Shown: positions 47,705 through 58,701, counted from the first letter of the stretch. The stretch: DNA of 64,000 nucleotides from Bradyrhizobium sp. Rc3b (GCF_900114915.1 NZ_FOUS01000021.1:1-64000); one strand, 5' to 3'. The notes: generated from the letters alone by a model not told the origin. Program-made: numbers and translations.

Positions 47705-49234
47705 TTGTCCTTGTTCCGCCATTTGCATGACGACGCGTTTTTGGCCTTCTCGCGCGATCACAAGCACCTTTACGCGGCCTGTCTGCTCGACCTCCATGAG
47801 CGCTTCTTTTCAGGCGCACCGTCGTTCCCGACCCCGCAGCAGGTCGTCCATGCCATCTACGACGTCATGCGCGCCAACCCCGCCCTCTGGAAGGAAGGCG
47901 ATGATTTCGGCAGCCTGCCCGAAATGATCTCCGCGGGACGCCGCCGGATCCGGAAGGCCGACGTCGCGCTCGCTTCCGAGAAGGGCGACAAAGCGCTCGG
48001 TCTTGCCCGACAATTGTACGCCCGGCTGCTCGCCTGGGGATGGCTTGAAGAGGAGGAATACGGGCTCCGCGTCACGGTCGACATGGCCATGGGCCCACTG
48101 CTCGTGATCCAGCGGCTGGCGAGCCTGAACAAGGATCTCTCGCAACGGTTCGGCGGGCTGATCGTGCAGATCCGCCTCAATCTCGAGGCCGTCGAAAAGC
48201 TGACGCCCGAGATCACTGACCGCAAGCAGCGCGAAGCCGCGCTCGCCGTCCGCGAAGCGCGCAATCAGGCCGACCAGTTCACCAAGAGCCTGCGGGCCAT
48301 TCTGGCCGACCTGAAGCGGATCCGGCGGACCGTCATGGAATCGAAGACGGTGGCTACCCGGCTGGAGGCCTTCTTCGAGGAGTTCGTCGATCAGCTCCTG
48401 CTGAAGGATTTCGAGTCCATCCTCACCGTCAACCATCCGTACCGTTTCCGCGACGCCATCGTCGATCTCGCGCGCAGGATTTCCTACACGCCCGAGACCA
48501 TGCAGGTTCTTGCCGAGGAATATACGGCGGCCAGCATGGCAGCCGATGTCGAGGACGGCCGCATGGCCGCTGCCGGCGACCTGCTGGCCATCGAAAGCAT
48601 CTTCGAACAGATCGGCGAGATGTTCGAACGGATCGAAGCCTTCCGCAGGCAGCTCGAAGCGCGCGTGCGCAACACGATCAAGTACGCCGAGCGTGGCGGG
48701 CAGGGCCTCGTCGGTCGGGCCGGCGACTTGGTGCTGCGCCTGGATGCTCTGCTGCGCGACGGCAGGCACGACAAGGCGACGGTCCAATGGAGCATCGAGC
48801 AGCTGCGCTCGCCCTGGTCGGAATATCATCCGGCCCCGGCCAGGCAGCCGCGTCGCCCGGTCGAAGCAAGGGAGCTCGCCCAGCCGCCATCGGACCCGCT
48901 CTACGAACTGCGGAAGAAGCTCCGCCTCGAGTACATCGCTCGCATCGCGCCCCGTCCCGAGGATGTCAGACGATTCCTCGAGGGCCAGGTGCCGCCATTC
49001 GCGACCAGGGAAGCCCGCTTCATGGAAATCGATACCGTGGATGACTTTCTCGCCTTCGATTGCGCCCGCCGATATGCGTTGACGGGCGAGGTTCCGGCGC
49101 AGGTCGCGGCCGGGTTCGATCTGGAGCCGCGCCCAGACACCCCGCCCCACGACAGCGAATGGCTTCGGTGTGCGAACTTCGTGGTCAGGCGATCCGGTTA
49201 CTTCGGGAAAGCAGAGGCGGCCCGTGCTCAGTGA
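47705..49234 (+). CDS. jetA: Wadjet subunit JetA (kleisin-like)
   Basis: 509 aa from a TTG start with AGGGAG about 8 bp upstream. The opening SLFRHLHDDAFLAF and YAACLLDLHERFF, with the long helical middle (FTKSLRAILADLKRIRR, EAFFEEFVDQLL), is the JetA pattern of DUF5716 type. In the Wadjet complex JetA acts as the kleisin linking JetC heads, with JetB as KITE partner. JetABCD recognises small circular DNA by loop extrusion and cleaves it, protecting against plasmids. It is the first of four tightly spaced genes. Confidence 0.9.
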   Translation: MSLFRHLHDDAFLAFSRDHKHLYAACLLDLHERFFSGAPSFPTPQQVVHAIYDVMRANPALWKEGDDFGSLPEMISAGRRRIRKADVALASEKGDKALGLARQLYARLLAWGWLEEEEYGLRVTVDMAMGPLLVIQRLASLNKDLSQRFGGLIVQIRLNLEAVEKLTPEITDRKQREAALAVREARNQADQFTKSLRAILADLKRIRRTVMESKTVATRLEAFFEEFVDQLLLKDFESILTVNHPYRFRDAIVDLARRISYTPETMQVLAEEYTAASMAADVEDGRMAAAGDLLAIESIFEQIGEMFERIEAFRRQLEARVRNTIKYAERGGQGLVGRAGDLVLRLDALLRDGRHDKATVQWSIEQLRSPWSEYHPAPARQPRRPVEARELAQPPSDPLYELRKKLRLEYIARIAPRPEDVRRFLEGQVPPFATREARFMEIDTVDDFLAFDCARRYALTGEVPAQVAAGFDLEPRPDTPPHDSEWLRCANFVVRRSGYFGKAEAARAQ

Positions 49235-49862
49235 GTTCGAAAACGTCGAGCGCTCCTTCGGCGCGGAAAAGGCAGCCGACCTCCGCAAAGCGCTGCACTT
49301 CCTGCTACGGCGGCAGTTCGTGTTCGCGGGAGATCCCCGGACTGGGACAGTCTACAACACGATCATGGATGGCCGCTTCCGCGACGTGGTCGACGGCTTC
49401 TTCGATAGTTGCGGATACCGCGTCCATCGCGATCCGGAGGCGCAGTGGGCCGGCATCGTCGCCATGGACGAGGACGTGCCGCTGCCTCGAATGAAGCTCG
49501 ACGAAACCATTGTTGCGCTGGTGCTGGCGGCATACTGGCAGCAGGAGGTGAACGTCGGAGCGGTCGAGGACCGGGCCGTCGTAGTGGCCACTTTGAACGA
49601 CCTGTTCGATCGCTATCGCGAGATGGCGCAACACGGCGGCGGAGGCGCGATCTCGGCCGCCCGCTTCCGCGACATCCTGCGCGAGGCCGCCCAACGCAGT
49701 TTGGTCGAGATCGGTGATTTTGACGACGAGCAGCAGGACTGCGAGGTCAGGATCCGCCCGATGATCAAGCTGATCAGTGGCGGCGATGCCCTCCAACGAC
49801 TCGAGCGCTACGTCCGTAGCGAGGAGGCGCGGTTTCCGCAGCCCGCAGGAGACGAGGCATGA
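49224..49862 (+). CDS. jetB: Wadjet subunit JetB (KITE-like, DUF4194)
   Basis: 212 aa. The GTG at 49224 is preferred to upstream in-frame starts because AGAGGCGG lies just before it and it overlaps the jetA stop by 11 bp. LRKALHFLLRRQFVFAGDPRTG and LDETIVALVLAAYWQQ fit JetB/DUF4194. It dimerises as the winged-helix KITE subunit on JetA. Confidence 0.88.
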   Translation: MLSEFENVERSFGAEKAADLRKALHFLLRRQFVFAGDPRTGTVYNTIMDGRFRDVVDGFFDSCGYRVHRDPEAQWAGIVAMDEDVPLPRMKLDETIVALVLAAYWQQEVNVGAVEDRAVVVATLNDLFDRYREMAQHGGGGAISAARFRDILREAAQRSLVEIGDFDDEQQDCEVRIRPMIKLISGGDALQRLERYVRSEEARFPQPAGDEA

Positions 49863-52800
49863 TGGAGCTACGCCACCTGACGATGGTGAACTGGCACCTG
49901 TTCGACGTCGCCGACATCGACGTGACAGGACACGTCGGGGTCCTGGGCGAGAACCGGTCCGGCAAATCGACAATCCTCGACATGGCACAGGTCGTTCTCA
50001 CCGGCGGGAGCCGGCGGTTCTTGCGCCTGAACGCGGTCGCCGGCGACAGCGGAAAATCGCGCAGCGGCTCGAAGCGCAGCGTCGTGGATTACTGCCTTGG
50101 GACGCTCGGCGAAGACCAGCGCCGGCGCGACGAGGCGCGCACCTACGTGGCGCTAGGCTTCGAAGACAAGGAAGGCGATCGACCGCCGGTCACGATCGGC
50201 ATGGCGCTTGAGGCGCGCAAGTCCGACAGCAGGGAGACCGTGCTGGCACTGTTCGTCGCCGTCGGAACGGTTCTGAGCTCCAAGGACTTCATCGAGCAGC
50301 GAGGAAAGTCGCAATTCCCAGCGCCGTGGGAGGACGTGCGCGCCCGGATCGTCGCGGCGGTCGGCGAGGGCAACTTCGTCAATCATCGCGACCGGGCGAG
50401 CGACTACGTCCGCGAGTACATGCGCCATCTTCTGCCGCATTCGCCCTATGGCGAGCAGAACGCTAGCGCCTTGCAGAAATCAATCGTCAACGCAATGACG
50501 CTCGACCACAACCAGACGGCCACCCAGTTCGTGCGGAACTACATCCTCGAGGACAGTCCGATCGGCATCAAGGAGCTGCGCGAGTCGATCCAGACATACC
50601 GCAACATCAGCGAAACCATCCGAAAGATGCGCCTCAGGCTCGAAGCCCTGAGGGCGCTTCGGGTCGTCCTCGGCACTCTTGAAGAAGCGCTCGAGACCAA
50701 GTTCAGGGAGGAGTGGATCGCAAAACGCGCGACTTGGCTCGCGGCGCGCGCGACAAACCTGGACTTCAAGACCAAGCGGCGTACCGAGGTGGCGCGCCGG
50801 GACGCCGCGGTTAAAGAACTCGAATTCATCGACGACGACGTCAAGGCCATCGATAACGAGATCGAACGCCTCACGGCCGCGATCGCCGAGCACGATGCCA
50901 AGACCGGCAGAAAGTCCCTGCAGCAGACCGCCGACGTGGCCGGGCAGGCGGCGCACCGCGCCTCGGCGGACTTCAAGGCTCGTATGGAGAACATCCGTCG
51001 CCTGGAGCCGCTCCGCGCAATGTGCGCGGACGCTTTCGAGGACTTCGTTCCTGCGCTTGAGCGTCTTCTGACCGCCGCCGCCGGCGCCGACATCGGGCGC
51101 GTCTCCGACGAGCTCTCCGCGGCGGAGAAGTCCTTCGCGGCAAGCGGCGCGAAATGGCTGCCGAAGATCGACGAAGCGCGTCAGGCGATCATCGCGGAGC
51201 TTTCCGGGATCCGAGGCCGCCGCGACGAGGTGCTCGAACGGATCCGACAGCACGCCGCCGGAGGGGCGCGGGCCTATCTCGGCGATGACACTGAACTCCT
51301 CTGCCGCAGGCTGCGGCAGAGCGGAATGGTCCCGCGCGTGCTCTGCGACATCATCGAAGTCGCCGAACCCGAGTGGGTAGGAGCCGCCGAGGCGCTCCTC
51401 GGCCGCGACCGGGAGGCCGTGTTCGTGGACAGAGCGGATATCAGCGCCGCCACGTCAATCTTTAAGGAAGGTCGCCGCGAGTTTCGCCATGCATCGCTGG
51501 TGAGCCTAAACAAACTCGAGCAGTTCAGGGCCAAGCCGGAGCGCGGTACTTTCCCCTCGATCTTCCGGAGCCAGGATCCGGACGCGATGGCCTTCATCAT
51601 GCGCCGCTACGGAACGGTCCGCCTCGCGGACACGCTCGACCAGTTCAACAGACCTGGCCGGGCTATCATGAAGGACGGCCTCTACGACGACGGACTCGTC
51701 AGGACGCATCGCTGGATCGACGCCGCGCAGCACAAAATCGGAAAGGCGGCGCAGGCGAACGCGTTGCGCTCCCTGCAGGATCAGGCCGAGGAGCTGGATC
51801 GGACCCTGGCCGACAAGAGCAAGGAAGCCCAAGCCGCGGAGCAGGCCTTTGCCGCTTTGAAAACCATCTGCGAGGGACGTGACGATCTGAAGGTTTGCGC
51901 CGCGGCCTTCGCGGCCGCGCAGACCGAAATCGCCGAAATGCAGGCCAGGCTCGATGCGCTCGACGGCGCGGGCGACGGCGGGCTTCGCGACAAAAAGAGA
52001 GCGCAGCAGAAGCTGAAGGAGGAGAGGCTCGACGAGAGAAAGACCCAGCAGAAGGCGTTCGGCGAGCATGACGGCGAGGTCAGATCGGTGGAGAGGAGGC
52101 TCGGAGAGGGCGAGAACGTGCCGGGCTCCGAGCTCAATCTGCGGGTCGCGCGGTCGATCTATCGCAAGACCTTCCCGCTCTACTCCGCCGCGAAGGGCAG
52201 GCTCGTCTACCGCCAGCGCCTCGATGCCGCAGCCCAGAAGGGCTTTGCGGAGAAGCACCGCGCCATCGCGGACAGGGCGCTGAAGGACGCGGACGCCTCG
52301 GACGCCGAGCGCGCCCGGATCGAGCGACGGGTCCGCGAGCTCCTCTACGATTACTTCGACCAGTTCGGGATGAGCTCGCAAGTCGGCGCGGAAAGCGAGC
52401 CGCTAAGGGAGGTGAAGCCCTGGATGGAACAGCTCATCTCGGATATCGAATCCAATGAACTTCGCCAATACGAACGGCAGGCCCGGGAAGCGGCGGAAAA
52501 AGCCTCAACCCTGCTGCGCGGCGAGTTCATCAACGCGCTCACGGCCCGGATCGGCAAGATGGAGCGGGAGCTGCAGTCGTTGAACCGCAGCCTCTACGCA
52601 CATCCCTTCCACAACGAGCGCTATTCGTTCCATCGCACCCAAGTCGTGGAATTCCAGCCGATCCTGAAGATCATCGAGATCGCCAAAACCTCTCCCGAGG
52701 CGCTCGATATGCTATTCCGGGGCGACGTGCCTGAGGACTTTCCGCACAAGGATACGATCCTTGCACTGGAGGCGCTGCTCGAGGACCCAGGCAAGGACTT

Positions 52801-53293
52801 CACTCAGTTCGAGGACTACCGCAACTTCTACACTTTCGAGATTCACATGGAGGATGTAGCTACGGGCCGTTCAACCCGCTGGGAGCAGCGGCGCGGCACC
52901 GGATCCGGCGCCGAACAGCAGGTGCCCATCTACGTCGCCATCGGCGCTTCGCTGGCCGCCGTCTACGGCAGCGCGGAGCGTCGTGCCGGCAAGCCCTCCG
53001 GCTTCGCCCTGGCCATGTTCGACGAGGCCTTCTCCAAGATGGACGGCAAGAACCAGCGGCAGATGATGAGCTTTTACAAAAACCTCGGCCTGCAGTTCGT
53101 GATCGCGGCGCCGTTCGAGAAGCGGGTCGCCGTCCTCGAGCACATGGATACCATCGTGGAGGTGGACCGGATCGGCGAACAGTCCAGGGCCACAGTGGTG
53201 GAACTGAAAGAGAAGGCTAAGCGCGAGCTGATGGCCATCGATCCGGACCTGATGTCAGAAGATGAGCTCGCCGCCCGTCTGGCCGCCGAGTAG
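49859..53293 (+). CDS. jetC: Wadjet subunit JetC (SMC/MukB-like ATPase)
   Basis: 1144 aa. Walker A GENRSGKST at residues 30-38; long coiled coils about 240-470 and 650-900; a hinge-like region about 480-600; ABC signature GTGSGAEQQ near 1020 and Walker B FALAMFDEAFSKMD near 1055. All ATPase motifs are intact. It is the DNA-loop-extruding motor. Its ATG overlaps the jetB stop (ATGA). Confidence 0.93.
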   Translation: MMELRHLTMVNWHLFDVADIDVTGHVGVLGENRSGKSTILDMAQVVLTGGSRRFLRLNAVAGDSGKSRSGSKRSVVDYCLGTLGEDQRRRDEARTYVALGFEDKEGDRPPVTIGMALEARKSDSRETVLALFVAVGTVLSSKDFIEQRGKSQFPAPWEDVRARIVAAVGEGNFVNHRDRASDYVREYMRHLLPHSPYGEQNASALQKSIVNAMTLDHNQTATQFVRNYILEDSPIGIKELRESIQTYRNISETIRKMRLRLEALRALRVVLGTLEEALETKFREEWIAKRATWLAARATNLDFKTKRRTEVARRDAAVKELEFIDDDVKAIDNEIERLTAAIAEHDAKTGRKSLQQTADVAGQAAHRASADFKARMENIRRLEPLRAMCADAFEDFVPALERLLTAAAGADIGRVSDELSAAEKSFAASGAKWLPKIDEARQAIIAELSGIRGRRDEVLERIRQHAAGGARAYLGDDTELLCRRLRQSGMVPRVLCDIIEVAEPEWVGAAEALLGRDREAVFVDRADISAATSIFKEGRREFRHASLVSLNKLEQFRAKPERGTFPSIFRSQDPDAMAFIMRRYGTVRLADTLDQFNRPGRAIMKDGLYDDGLVRTHRWIDAAQHKIGKAAQANALRSLQDQAEELDRTLADKSKEAQAAEQAFAALKTICEGRDDLKVCAAAFAAAQTEIAEMQARLDALDGAGDGGLRDKKRAQQKLKEERLDERKTQQKAFGEHDGEVRSVERRLGEGENVPGSELNLRVARSIYRKTFPLYSAAKGRLVYRQRLDAAAQKGFAEKHRAIADRALKDADASDAERARIERRVRELLYDYFDQFGMSSQVGAESEPLREVKPWMEQLISDIESNELRQYERQAREAAEKASTLLRGEFINALTARIGKMERELQSLNRSLYAHPFHNERYSFHRTQVVEFQPILKIIEIAKTSPEALDMLFRGDVPEDFPHKDTILALEALLEDPGKDFTQFEDYRNFYTFEIHMEDVATGRSTRWEQRRGTGSGAEQQVPIYVAIGASLAAVYGSAERRAGKPSGFALAMFDEAFSKMDGKNQRQMMSFYKNLGLQFVIAAPFEKRVAVLEHMDTIVEVDRIGEQSRATVVELKEKAKRELMAIDPDLMSEDELAARLAAE

Positions 53294-53295
53294 TC

Positions 53296-54465
53296 ATGGC
53301 GCGGCGTTTCACGGACCCGATCGGTTTGCTGAACGACCTACTCGATCGCTTCGAGGCCGGGGCCGCAAACCCAATCGCCCACCCTGGCTACGCCGCCTTC
53401 CCGTCTGTGGTCGCGGCGGACGCCTTCCTGAAAAAGATCACGGAAGCCGAACAGAGCGGCGCAGTCTCGCTTGGCTGGGGTCGAGGCGTCAAGCGGGACC
53501 AAGTCGCACATGTGCGGCTGGCCTCGGCGGAGATCCTCTACCAATATCTCGACCGCACCCCGGCGCCACGGATCGCGGAGGGTGCCTTTGTGCGGCTTGT
53601 CGCCGGGTGGACGCTGCACGAATCTCTGAAGAACAGCGCTGCCCAAATCGCCGAGGTATGGGGGCGAGGCAAAACGTGGCACGGGTTCGCTTCGTCCGAG
53701 GTCGAGACTCTGCGCGATGCGTTCGTTCTCGCGCAGGCCATTCTGGACAACAGGCATCTTGACGTGGACTATAAGACCTTCTCGCGACGGGCGGTGGGTC
53801 ACAGCAAGACGCTCGAACGCATCGAGGGGGCGGTCGTCCGGCTGTTGAGCGGCATTCTGGAGTTCCCACCAGGGGCGCGGCCCCGCGAGGCGCTGCGAGC
53901 AATCGGCCTTGAGCGCTTCGCACCGCCGCTGCTGATCGCGGGCAGGATCGACCTCGATAAAGCCGACCTGTCCGATATCTCTCCGCTGTATCTCGGAATC
54001 GCTCCGAAAGAAGCAGATCGCGTCCGCTTCCGGGAGGCGCCGGCCTACATTCTCACCATCGAAAACTTCGCAAGTTTCAACCGGCACATCGCCGAGGCGG
54101 ACCCCGGCCGATTAGGAACGACCATTTATGTCGGGGGGTACCCCTCGCTTGCCGCCCAGCAGGCGCTGCGGACGATCGCAGGATTGGTATCCCAACAGAC
54201 GCCGATCCTTCATTGGTCGGACATCGATCCAGACGGCACCTGGATCTTCCTCACCATCGAGCGCGCCGTCGATCGACCGATCCGTCCACACCTCATGAGC
54301 GTCGAAATTGCCGAGCGCTTGGGACAAGTGCCGTTCAAAAAATCAGCACCCGCTCGATGTCCACCGGAGTCCGGTATTGCGGCTCTCGCAGCGTACCTCG
54401 CGGAAGATGGAGCCAAGACGCTCGAGCAGGAAGAACTCGATCCAGTCCTGCCAGAGCTTCGTTAG
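53296..54465 (+). CDS. jetD: Wadjet subunit JetD (Toprim-type nuclease)
   Basis: 389 aa. An N-terminal DUF3322-like part (1-200) and a C-terminal Toprim/DUF2220 domain with E256 (ILTIENFASF) and D309/D311 (WSDIDPDG), the metal-binding residues for DNA cleavage. It begins 2 bp after the jetC stop. With all four subunits and motifs intact the system should be functional. Confidence 0.92.
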   Translation: MARRFTDPIGLLNDLLDRFEAGAANPIAHPGYAAFPSVVAADAFLKKITEAEQSGAVSLGWGRGVKRDQVAHVRLASAEILYQYLDRTPAPRIAEGAFVRLVAGWTLHESLKNSAAQIAEVWGRGKTWHGFASSEVETLRDAFVLAQAILDNRHLDVDYKTFSRRAVGHSKTLERIEGAVVRLLSGILEFPPGARPREALRAIGLERFAPPLLIAGRIDLDKADLSDISPLYLGIAPKEADRVRFREAPAYILTIENFASFNRHIAEADPGRLGTTIYVGGYPSLAAQQALRTIAGLVSQQTPILHWSDIDPDGTWIFLTIERAVDRPIRPHLMSVEIAERLGQVPFKKSAPARCPPESGIAALAAYLAEDGAKTLEQEELDPVLPELR

Positions 54466-55560
54466 AAAATGCACGCGCATCAACGCGGTTTCGATCCCGA
54501 TGAGCTTCCTCGCCTGACGATCTCCCTCAGCGTTTGTTGAACAACACCCGTCCGCCGCACCACGTGCTTGGGCGCGAGCGCACCCACCGCCAAGATCACA
54601 CCGGCTGCGAAGGTCACGCCAACCGACAAGATAGGCCGGCAAGCGTGGCTGCCGCCACTCCCTCAGTGCCGATATGGCCGTCCGGGCCAGACCCGTCGAC
54701 ATCATCGCGATTTGTCCTAGCTGCGTGAGCGCGATCGGGGTGGCAAGTGTTGCAGTGCGGCGAGTTCGTCGGTCAGTTGACGGCCGCTGCCCATTTCGCC
54801 AGCCGACGAGGCCGCGATGCGGGCGCTTTTTTGCTGTCTTCCTCATGGACACGTTACCCGGGATTGCGCGCTTCAGCTATCCTTTGCCCTCGCTGATACG
54901 ATCTTGTCGCTGCGGTCCGTTCGCATCATCGGCGCCAGGCCAGCGATGACATCCTCTCACGCGATAACGCACCGCTCAAGAATGGTGAGAGCATTTTGGG
55001 CGAGGTCCGCAAAATCCTCTCTCTATATTGACCGCTGCCATAGTGAGCGCTGCTATGGCCGTCGTGATTGCGGCTCGGGCTGTCTCGTTCAAGCCGTCGT
55101 TTGTTTCAAGCGCGACAACGGCACCGTCTCCAACTACGTGCTGCGCGAGAACCGACACCGTTTCTTGATAGAAAAACGCTCAAGCGGCGTTGGCATGCCG
55201 GTTGCTTGTGACGAAACCACCTGTCACCATGATGCTCGTTCGGCACCCGATCCAGTGTTCAGATCAAACTTGCCCGCTTGATCGATTGCAGAGGTCTCCT
55301 GATGCCCTTTCCAAACCGCGCAGCTGCGTCGCGAACTCCGCCATCTTCGGGCGGCACGTCGGTTTGCGGGGCAGAATCCGATTGTCTTGTAAAGGGCTCG
55401 CGACGAATGGCGGTGCTCAACAAGACGGTGCAAACCAGGGTTAAGGCGTTATACGTCAGGACAATTGTCTGCGTCACTTTGGTCGTTGTCCCAAGCGCGG
55501 GTATCTGCGAGGTGCCGGGCCTGAATTCGTGAAGCTAAGCGGCGGCCTTCAACTCGTACT
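54466..55560. other. Decayed stretch with a MATE transporter remnant
   Basis: On the - strand about 54662-54757 encodes LATPIALTQLGQIAMMSTGL, the typical first helix region of MATE/NorM efflux proteins; the flanks do not continue the family. The rest holds no supported gene. Confidence 0.45.
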
Positions 55561-55785
55561 TTGCAGATGGTCAATGAGCTGATGCAGGATGATTGGGATC
55601 CTGAGAAAATAATCAGGCAACAGGACGAGCTCAAGGTCAAGCTGCTTCGCGCCCAATCAGTTGTCGCCGAATGTAAGGCAGGATTGGCGGATCTGGAACG
55701 GAAGCTTGAGCGCCGGGCCGTATCATCGTCGATCGGTGAACGCCAGAGCAACTCTGCGGCAAACAATTCAATCCGTAACGAATGA
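55561..55785 (+). CDS. Small hypothetical coiled-coil protein
   Basis: About 74 aa from a TTG (or 72 from ATG 55567). Residues 17-52 (EKIIRQQDELKVKLLRAQSV then ECKAGLADLERKLERR) have heptad-like hydrophobic spacing consistent with one helix. No ribosome-binding site is convincing and no family is recognised. It may be a remnant. Confidence 0.4.
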   Translation: MQMVNELMQDDWDPEKIIRQQDELKVKLLRAQSVVAECKAGLADLERKLERRAVSSSIGERQSNSAANNSIRNE

Positions 55786-57149
55786 TCGCGCAAATACCGA
55801 AGCCTCGATGATCCTGTTGATCAGGATGCTGATGCGGCGTTTTCGCCTCGACCATGGGACCGCTGAAAGCTGCCGCCGCACCCACCGCATGATGGTGCGA
55901 CCCGACGGACGAACTGAGTGGGGGCGCCCTGGCGACAGGCTCGGCGTTTCGGTACGTTGGCGGGCGGCGTTCCAGTAGCACCACAAAGGGCCGCATGCCG
56001 CGTCTTGCTAGGGCCCTGTTTGGGGCTGCTCACGCAGATGTCCTGGATCGCATGTTCAAAGAGCTCTCCACCTTGACCAGTTCGGCCGTTTGTCCGTCTT
56101 GCAGTCGTTCAAATTACCGGTCGACCTGTCTGAAGACCGGGCGCGAAGCGCGCTCGATGATCGCGATGGTCCGCTATGGCCCTGGGGGCATTGAATGCGA
56201 GGCCCGGGTGAGCTGACCGCGCAAGCCGATCATGCCCTCATCCCGCATTGCATGGATGATGATGAGATCTGGCTGACTGTGCCCCGCCGGCGGTCACAAT
56301 ACGATCCGGAAGAGCGCGGGTAAAGCCAGTCTCCTAAATTCCTGCGACGCCAGGAAGAGCGTTCCCGGGCGACTGCGATCCGGTGCCGGCCGTAGCCTCG
56401 TCAGGTTCTGGAAAGCTTGCCCGATTACGAACTTAACCGAGTGGGGGACGATCAACAGCTCGCATGGCTTTGTCGAAGATCACGTCGCGTATGATGTCGA
56501 GCAGATGTCTCGGGGGCAGCGTCATCATTGCTGGACAATGAACCCAAGCCGGCGGAACCGGATCGACCTGCATAGGACCTCGCAGGCTTGGTAGATGCAG
56601 AAGCTTCTGTTATCGCCCGACCACCTCTTGCCTTCGACAACGCTTGGCGCCAGCGGCGATCAATAGTCTATGTCACTAACCCCCGCGGGCTCGACTTCGA
56701 CCGTGCAGCCGTGAAAGCCGATCCCCCACGTTCGTCCAACCACGTGTCGTTACAAATCTTTTCGCTGAGCCTTCTTGGTGAACGGCAGCTTCGGTGTCAG
56801 GTGACCGTAGGCGCTCCTGTCAGTTGTTGCAGTGCGGGTCTTGGATCGAACGTCGATGCGACGGAGTGCCAATTCACGCGTTGTAGATGCCGAAAACCGG
56901 GACCTGTTGGACGCTTAATCAGTGTGAGAACGCTGAGAAGCTGTTTGGTTTTTGGACTATCGCACAACGCTTCGTCGTTCTTGCGCACAGCCAAGGTGCT
57001 ATCGCGCGATCGCAAGGTCCGGGCTTCTGCTGCGTCTTATAAATGTCATCTTGCCCGGGCCATTGACGCGCGCGGCGGCTCGATCCAGCCAGCGCTCATA
57101 TCAGACAAAGCACGCGGCAACGATGCGCGTGTCAAACACGAGCAGGTCA
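55786..57149. other. Non-coding stretch before the polygalacturonase gene
   Basis: No supported gene. I looked for a tts box because rhizobial pectinases may be symbiotically regulated; partial matches near 56818 (GTCAGTTG...) and 56926 fail the spacing. Confidence 0.45.
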
Positions 57150-58442
57150 ATGACAAAGCGTTTTCGCAACTGGGCCCTATTGTCCATACTCACCTCCATA
57201 GTTGTCTGCTCCGCCGCAAAAGCGCAAGACCGCCGGACTATCACCGAACCTGCTGCACCTCATAAAGTCTGCGATCGCCCTGTGCCTTCCGGCAAGAACG
57301 ACACAGTTAACCTACAAGACGCGATTCAACATTGCCCCGCTGGCGCTGCAGTTTATCTTGCGCGCGGCGAGTTTCACTCAGGTCCACTCGAGATGAAATC
57401 GGGCGTGACCTTATGGATCGGACGCGGTGCGGCGCTGATCGCCATCCCCGAACCAGCTGCTTACGACAAGGGCCGCGGACAGTGTGGTCACATCACGGGT
57501 AAGGGCGACGGTTGCCGCCCATTCATCAGCTTTTCCAAAACGCGTGGCGGCGGCATATACGGGGAGGGTGTCATCGATGGTCAGGGCGGCGCAATGATGG
57601 TCGGCGGTGCCGAAACCTGGTGGCAGCTGGCCCTCCGGGCGCAAGCCGAGGGCGGCCATCAGAACGCCCCGCGCTTGATCCAGATCGATCATGCGCAGGA
57701 CATCACGTTCTCTGGCGTCACCTTGCGCAATGCGCCCAATTTTCATGTCGCAATGAACCGGGTCGAAGGTGCCACGTTTTGGGGCGTCACGATCGATGCA
57801 CCGGCGGATGCCCGCAATACCGATGGCATCGACCCCGGCGCGAGTCAGGATGTGACCATTATCCATAGCTCGATCCGAACGGGAGACGACAACGTCGCGA
57901 TCAAAGCTGGTGACAATGGCTCAAGCAGCCATATCTCCATCATTGATAATTACTTCGGCTGGGGGCACGGCATGTCGATCGGCAGCGAGGTGAATTCCGG
58001 CGCTAGCGACATACTGGTCCGTAATCTGGTGCTGGACGGCACGACGTCTGGCCTGCGCATCAAGAGCGATGTCAGTCGAGGCGGTCTGGTCGAGCGCGTG
58101 ACCTACGAGAACGTGTGCCTGAGAGGCAACCGGTGGCCGCTGGCATTCGATGCAAAATATGATCCGCGCGCACAAGGCACGAGAATTCCTGTCTATCGCC
58201 AGATCGTTCTGCGGCATGTGCGTGGCGAGGATGGCGTGCTGCTGATGCGCGGCGTAGACGAGCAGCATGCCCTTGACGTGACGCTCGAGGATGTCCGGTT
58301 TGCAAATTCCGCGACTTGGCAACTCGAACACGCGAAGTTGACCGCAAGCCCCTCTGACGTATCGCCGCTGCCGGGACGAGCCACAGAACCGCTGCGCGGA
58401 TCGAAGGCCTGTGCCAGAGCATTCCGCGACGCCCGTCGCTAA
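57150..58442 (+). CDS. Secreted polygalacturonase (glycoside hydrolase family 28)
   Basis: 430 aa from ATG 57150, with a Sec signal peptide (RNWALLSILTSIVVCSAAKA, cleavage before Gln25); an ATG at 57123 would only lengthen the signal. The four GH28 motifs are present: NTDG (223-226), GDD (245-247), GHG (272-274) and RIK (303-305), so the catalytic Asp residues are intact. The enzyme hydrolyses alpha-1,4 bonds of polygalacturonan in plant cell walls. A pectin methylesterase gene follows 260 bp downstream, whose product would de-esterify the substrate for this enzyme. Confidence 0.92.
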   Translation: MTKRFRNWALLSILTSIVVCSAAKAQDRRTITEPAAPHKVCDRPVPSGKNDTVNLQDAIQHCPAGAAVYLARGEFHSGPLEMKSGVTLWIGRGAALIAIPEPAAYDKGRGQCGHITGKGDGCRPFISFSKTRGGGIYGEGVIDGQGGAMMVGGAETWWQLALRAQAEGGHQNAPRLIQIDHAQDITFSGVTLRNAPNFHVAMNRVEGATFWGVTIDAPADARNTDGIDPGASQDVTIIHSSIRTGDDNVAIKAGDNGSSSHISIIDNYFGWGHGMSIGSEVNSGASDILVRNLVLDGTTSGLRIKSDVSRGGLVERVTYENVCLRGNRWPLAFDAKYDPRAQGTRIPVYRQIVLRHVRGEDGVLLMRGVDEQHALDVTLEDVRFANSATWQLEHAKLTASPSDVSPLPGRATEPLRGSKACARAFRDARR

Positions 58443-58701
58443 GTACGACACTCGGCGCTGAACCCGGCTGGTGAATTCCGCATCGGCCGTACCAATCGCT
58501 GGTCTGGCAGAATCTCAGCCTCATATCCGGTACTTCGTTGCGGGCCGCCGCCGGGTGTTTGCAGGGCCGCAATGCGAGAGTCACCTGGGGGGTTGGGCTG
58601 GGTAGGAAAATGTGTTTGAGCATGCACGGCGGCTATCCCGCGGCGGTCGCTTATATCGACTGCGTCGAACGTGCCGCGAACTCAACGAAGAATGAGATCA
58701 T

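Noticed and set aside
47810..49288. 492-codon - strand frame
   Set aside because: Exact antisense shadow of jetA and jetB, which have family motifs, overlaps and ribosome-binding sites.
56818..56850. GTCAGTTG... upstream of the polygalacturonase as a tts box
   Set aside because: Only the GTCAG half matches; the AAGC half and spacing are absent.
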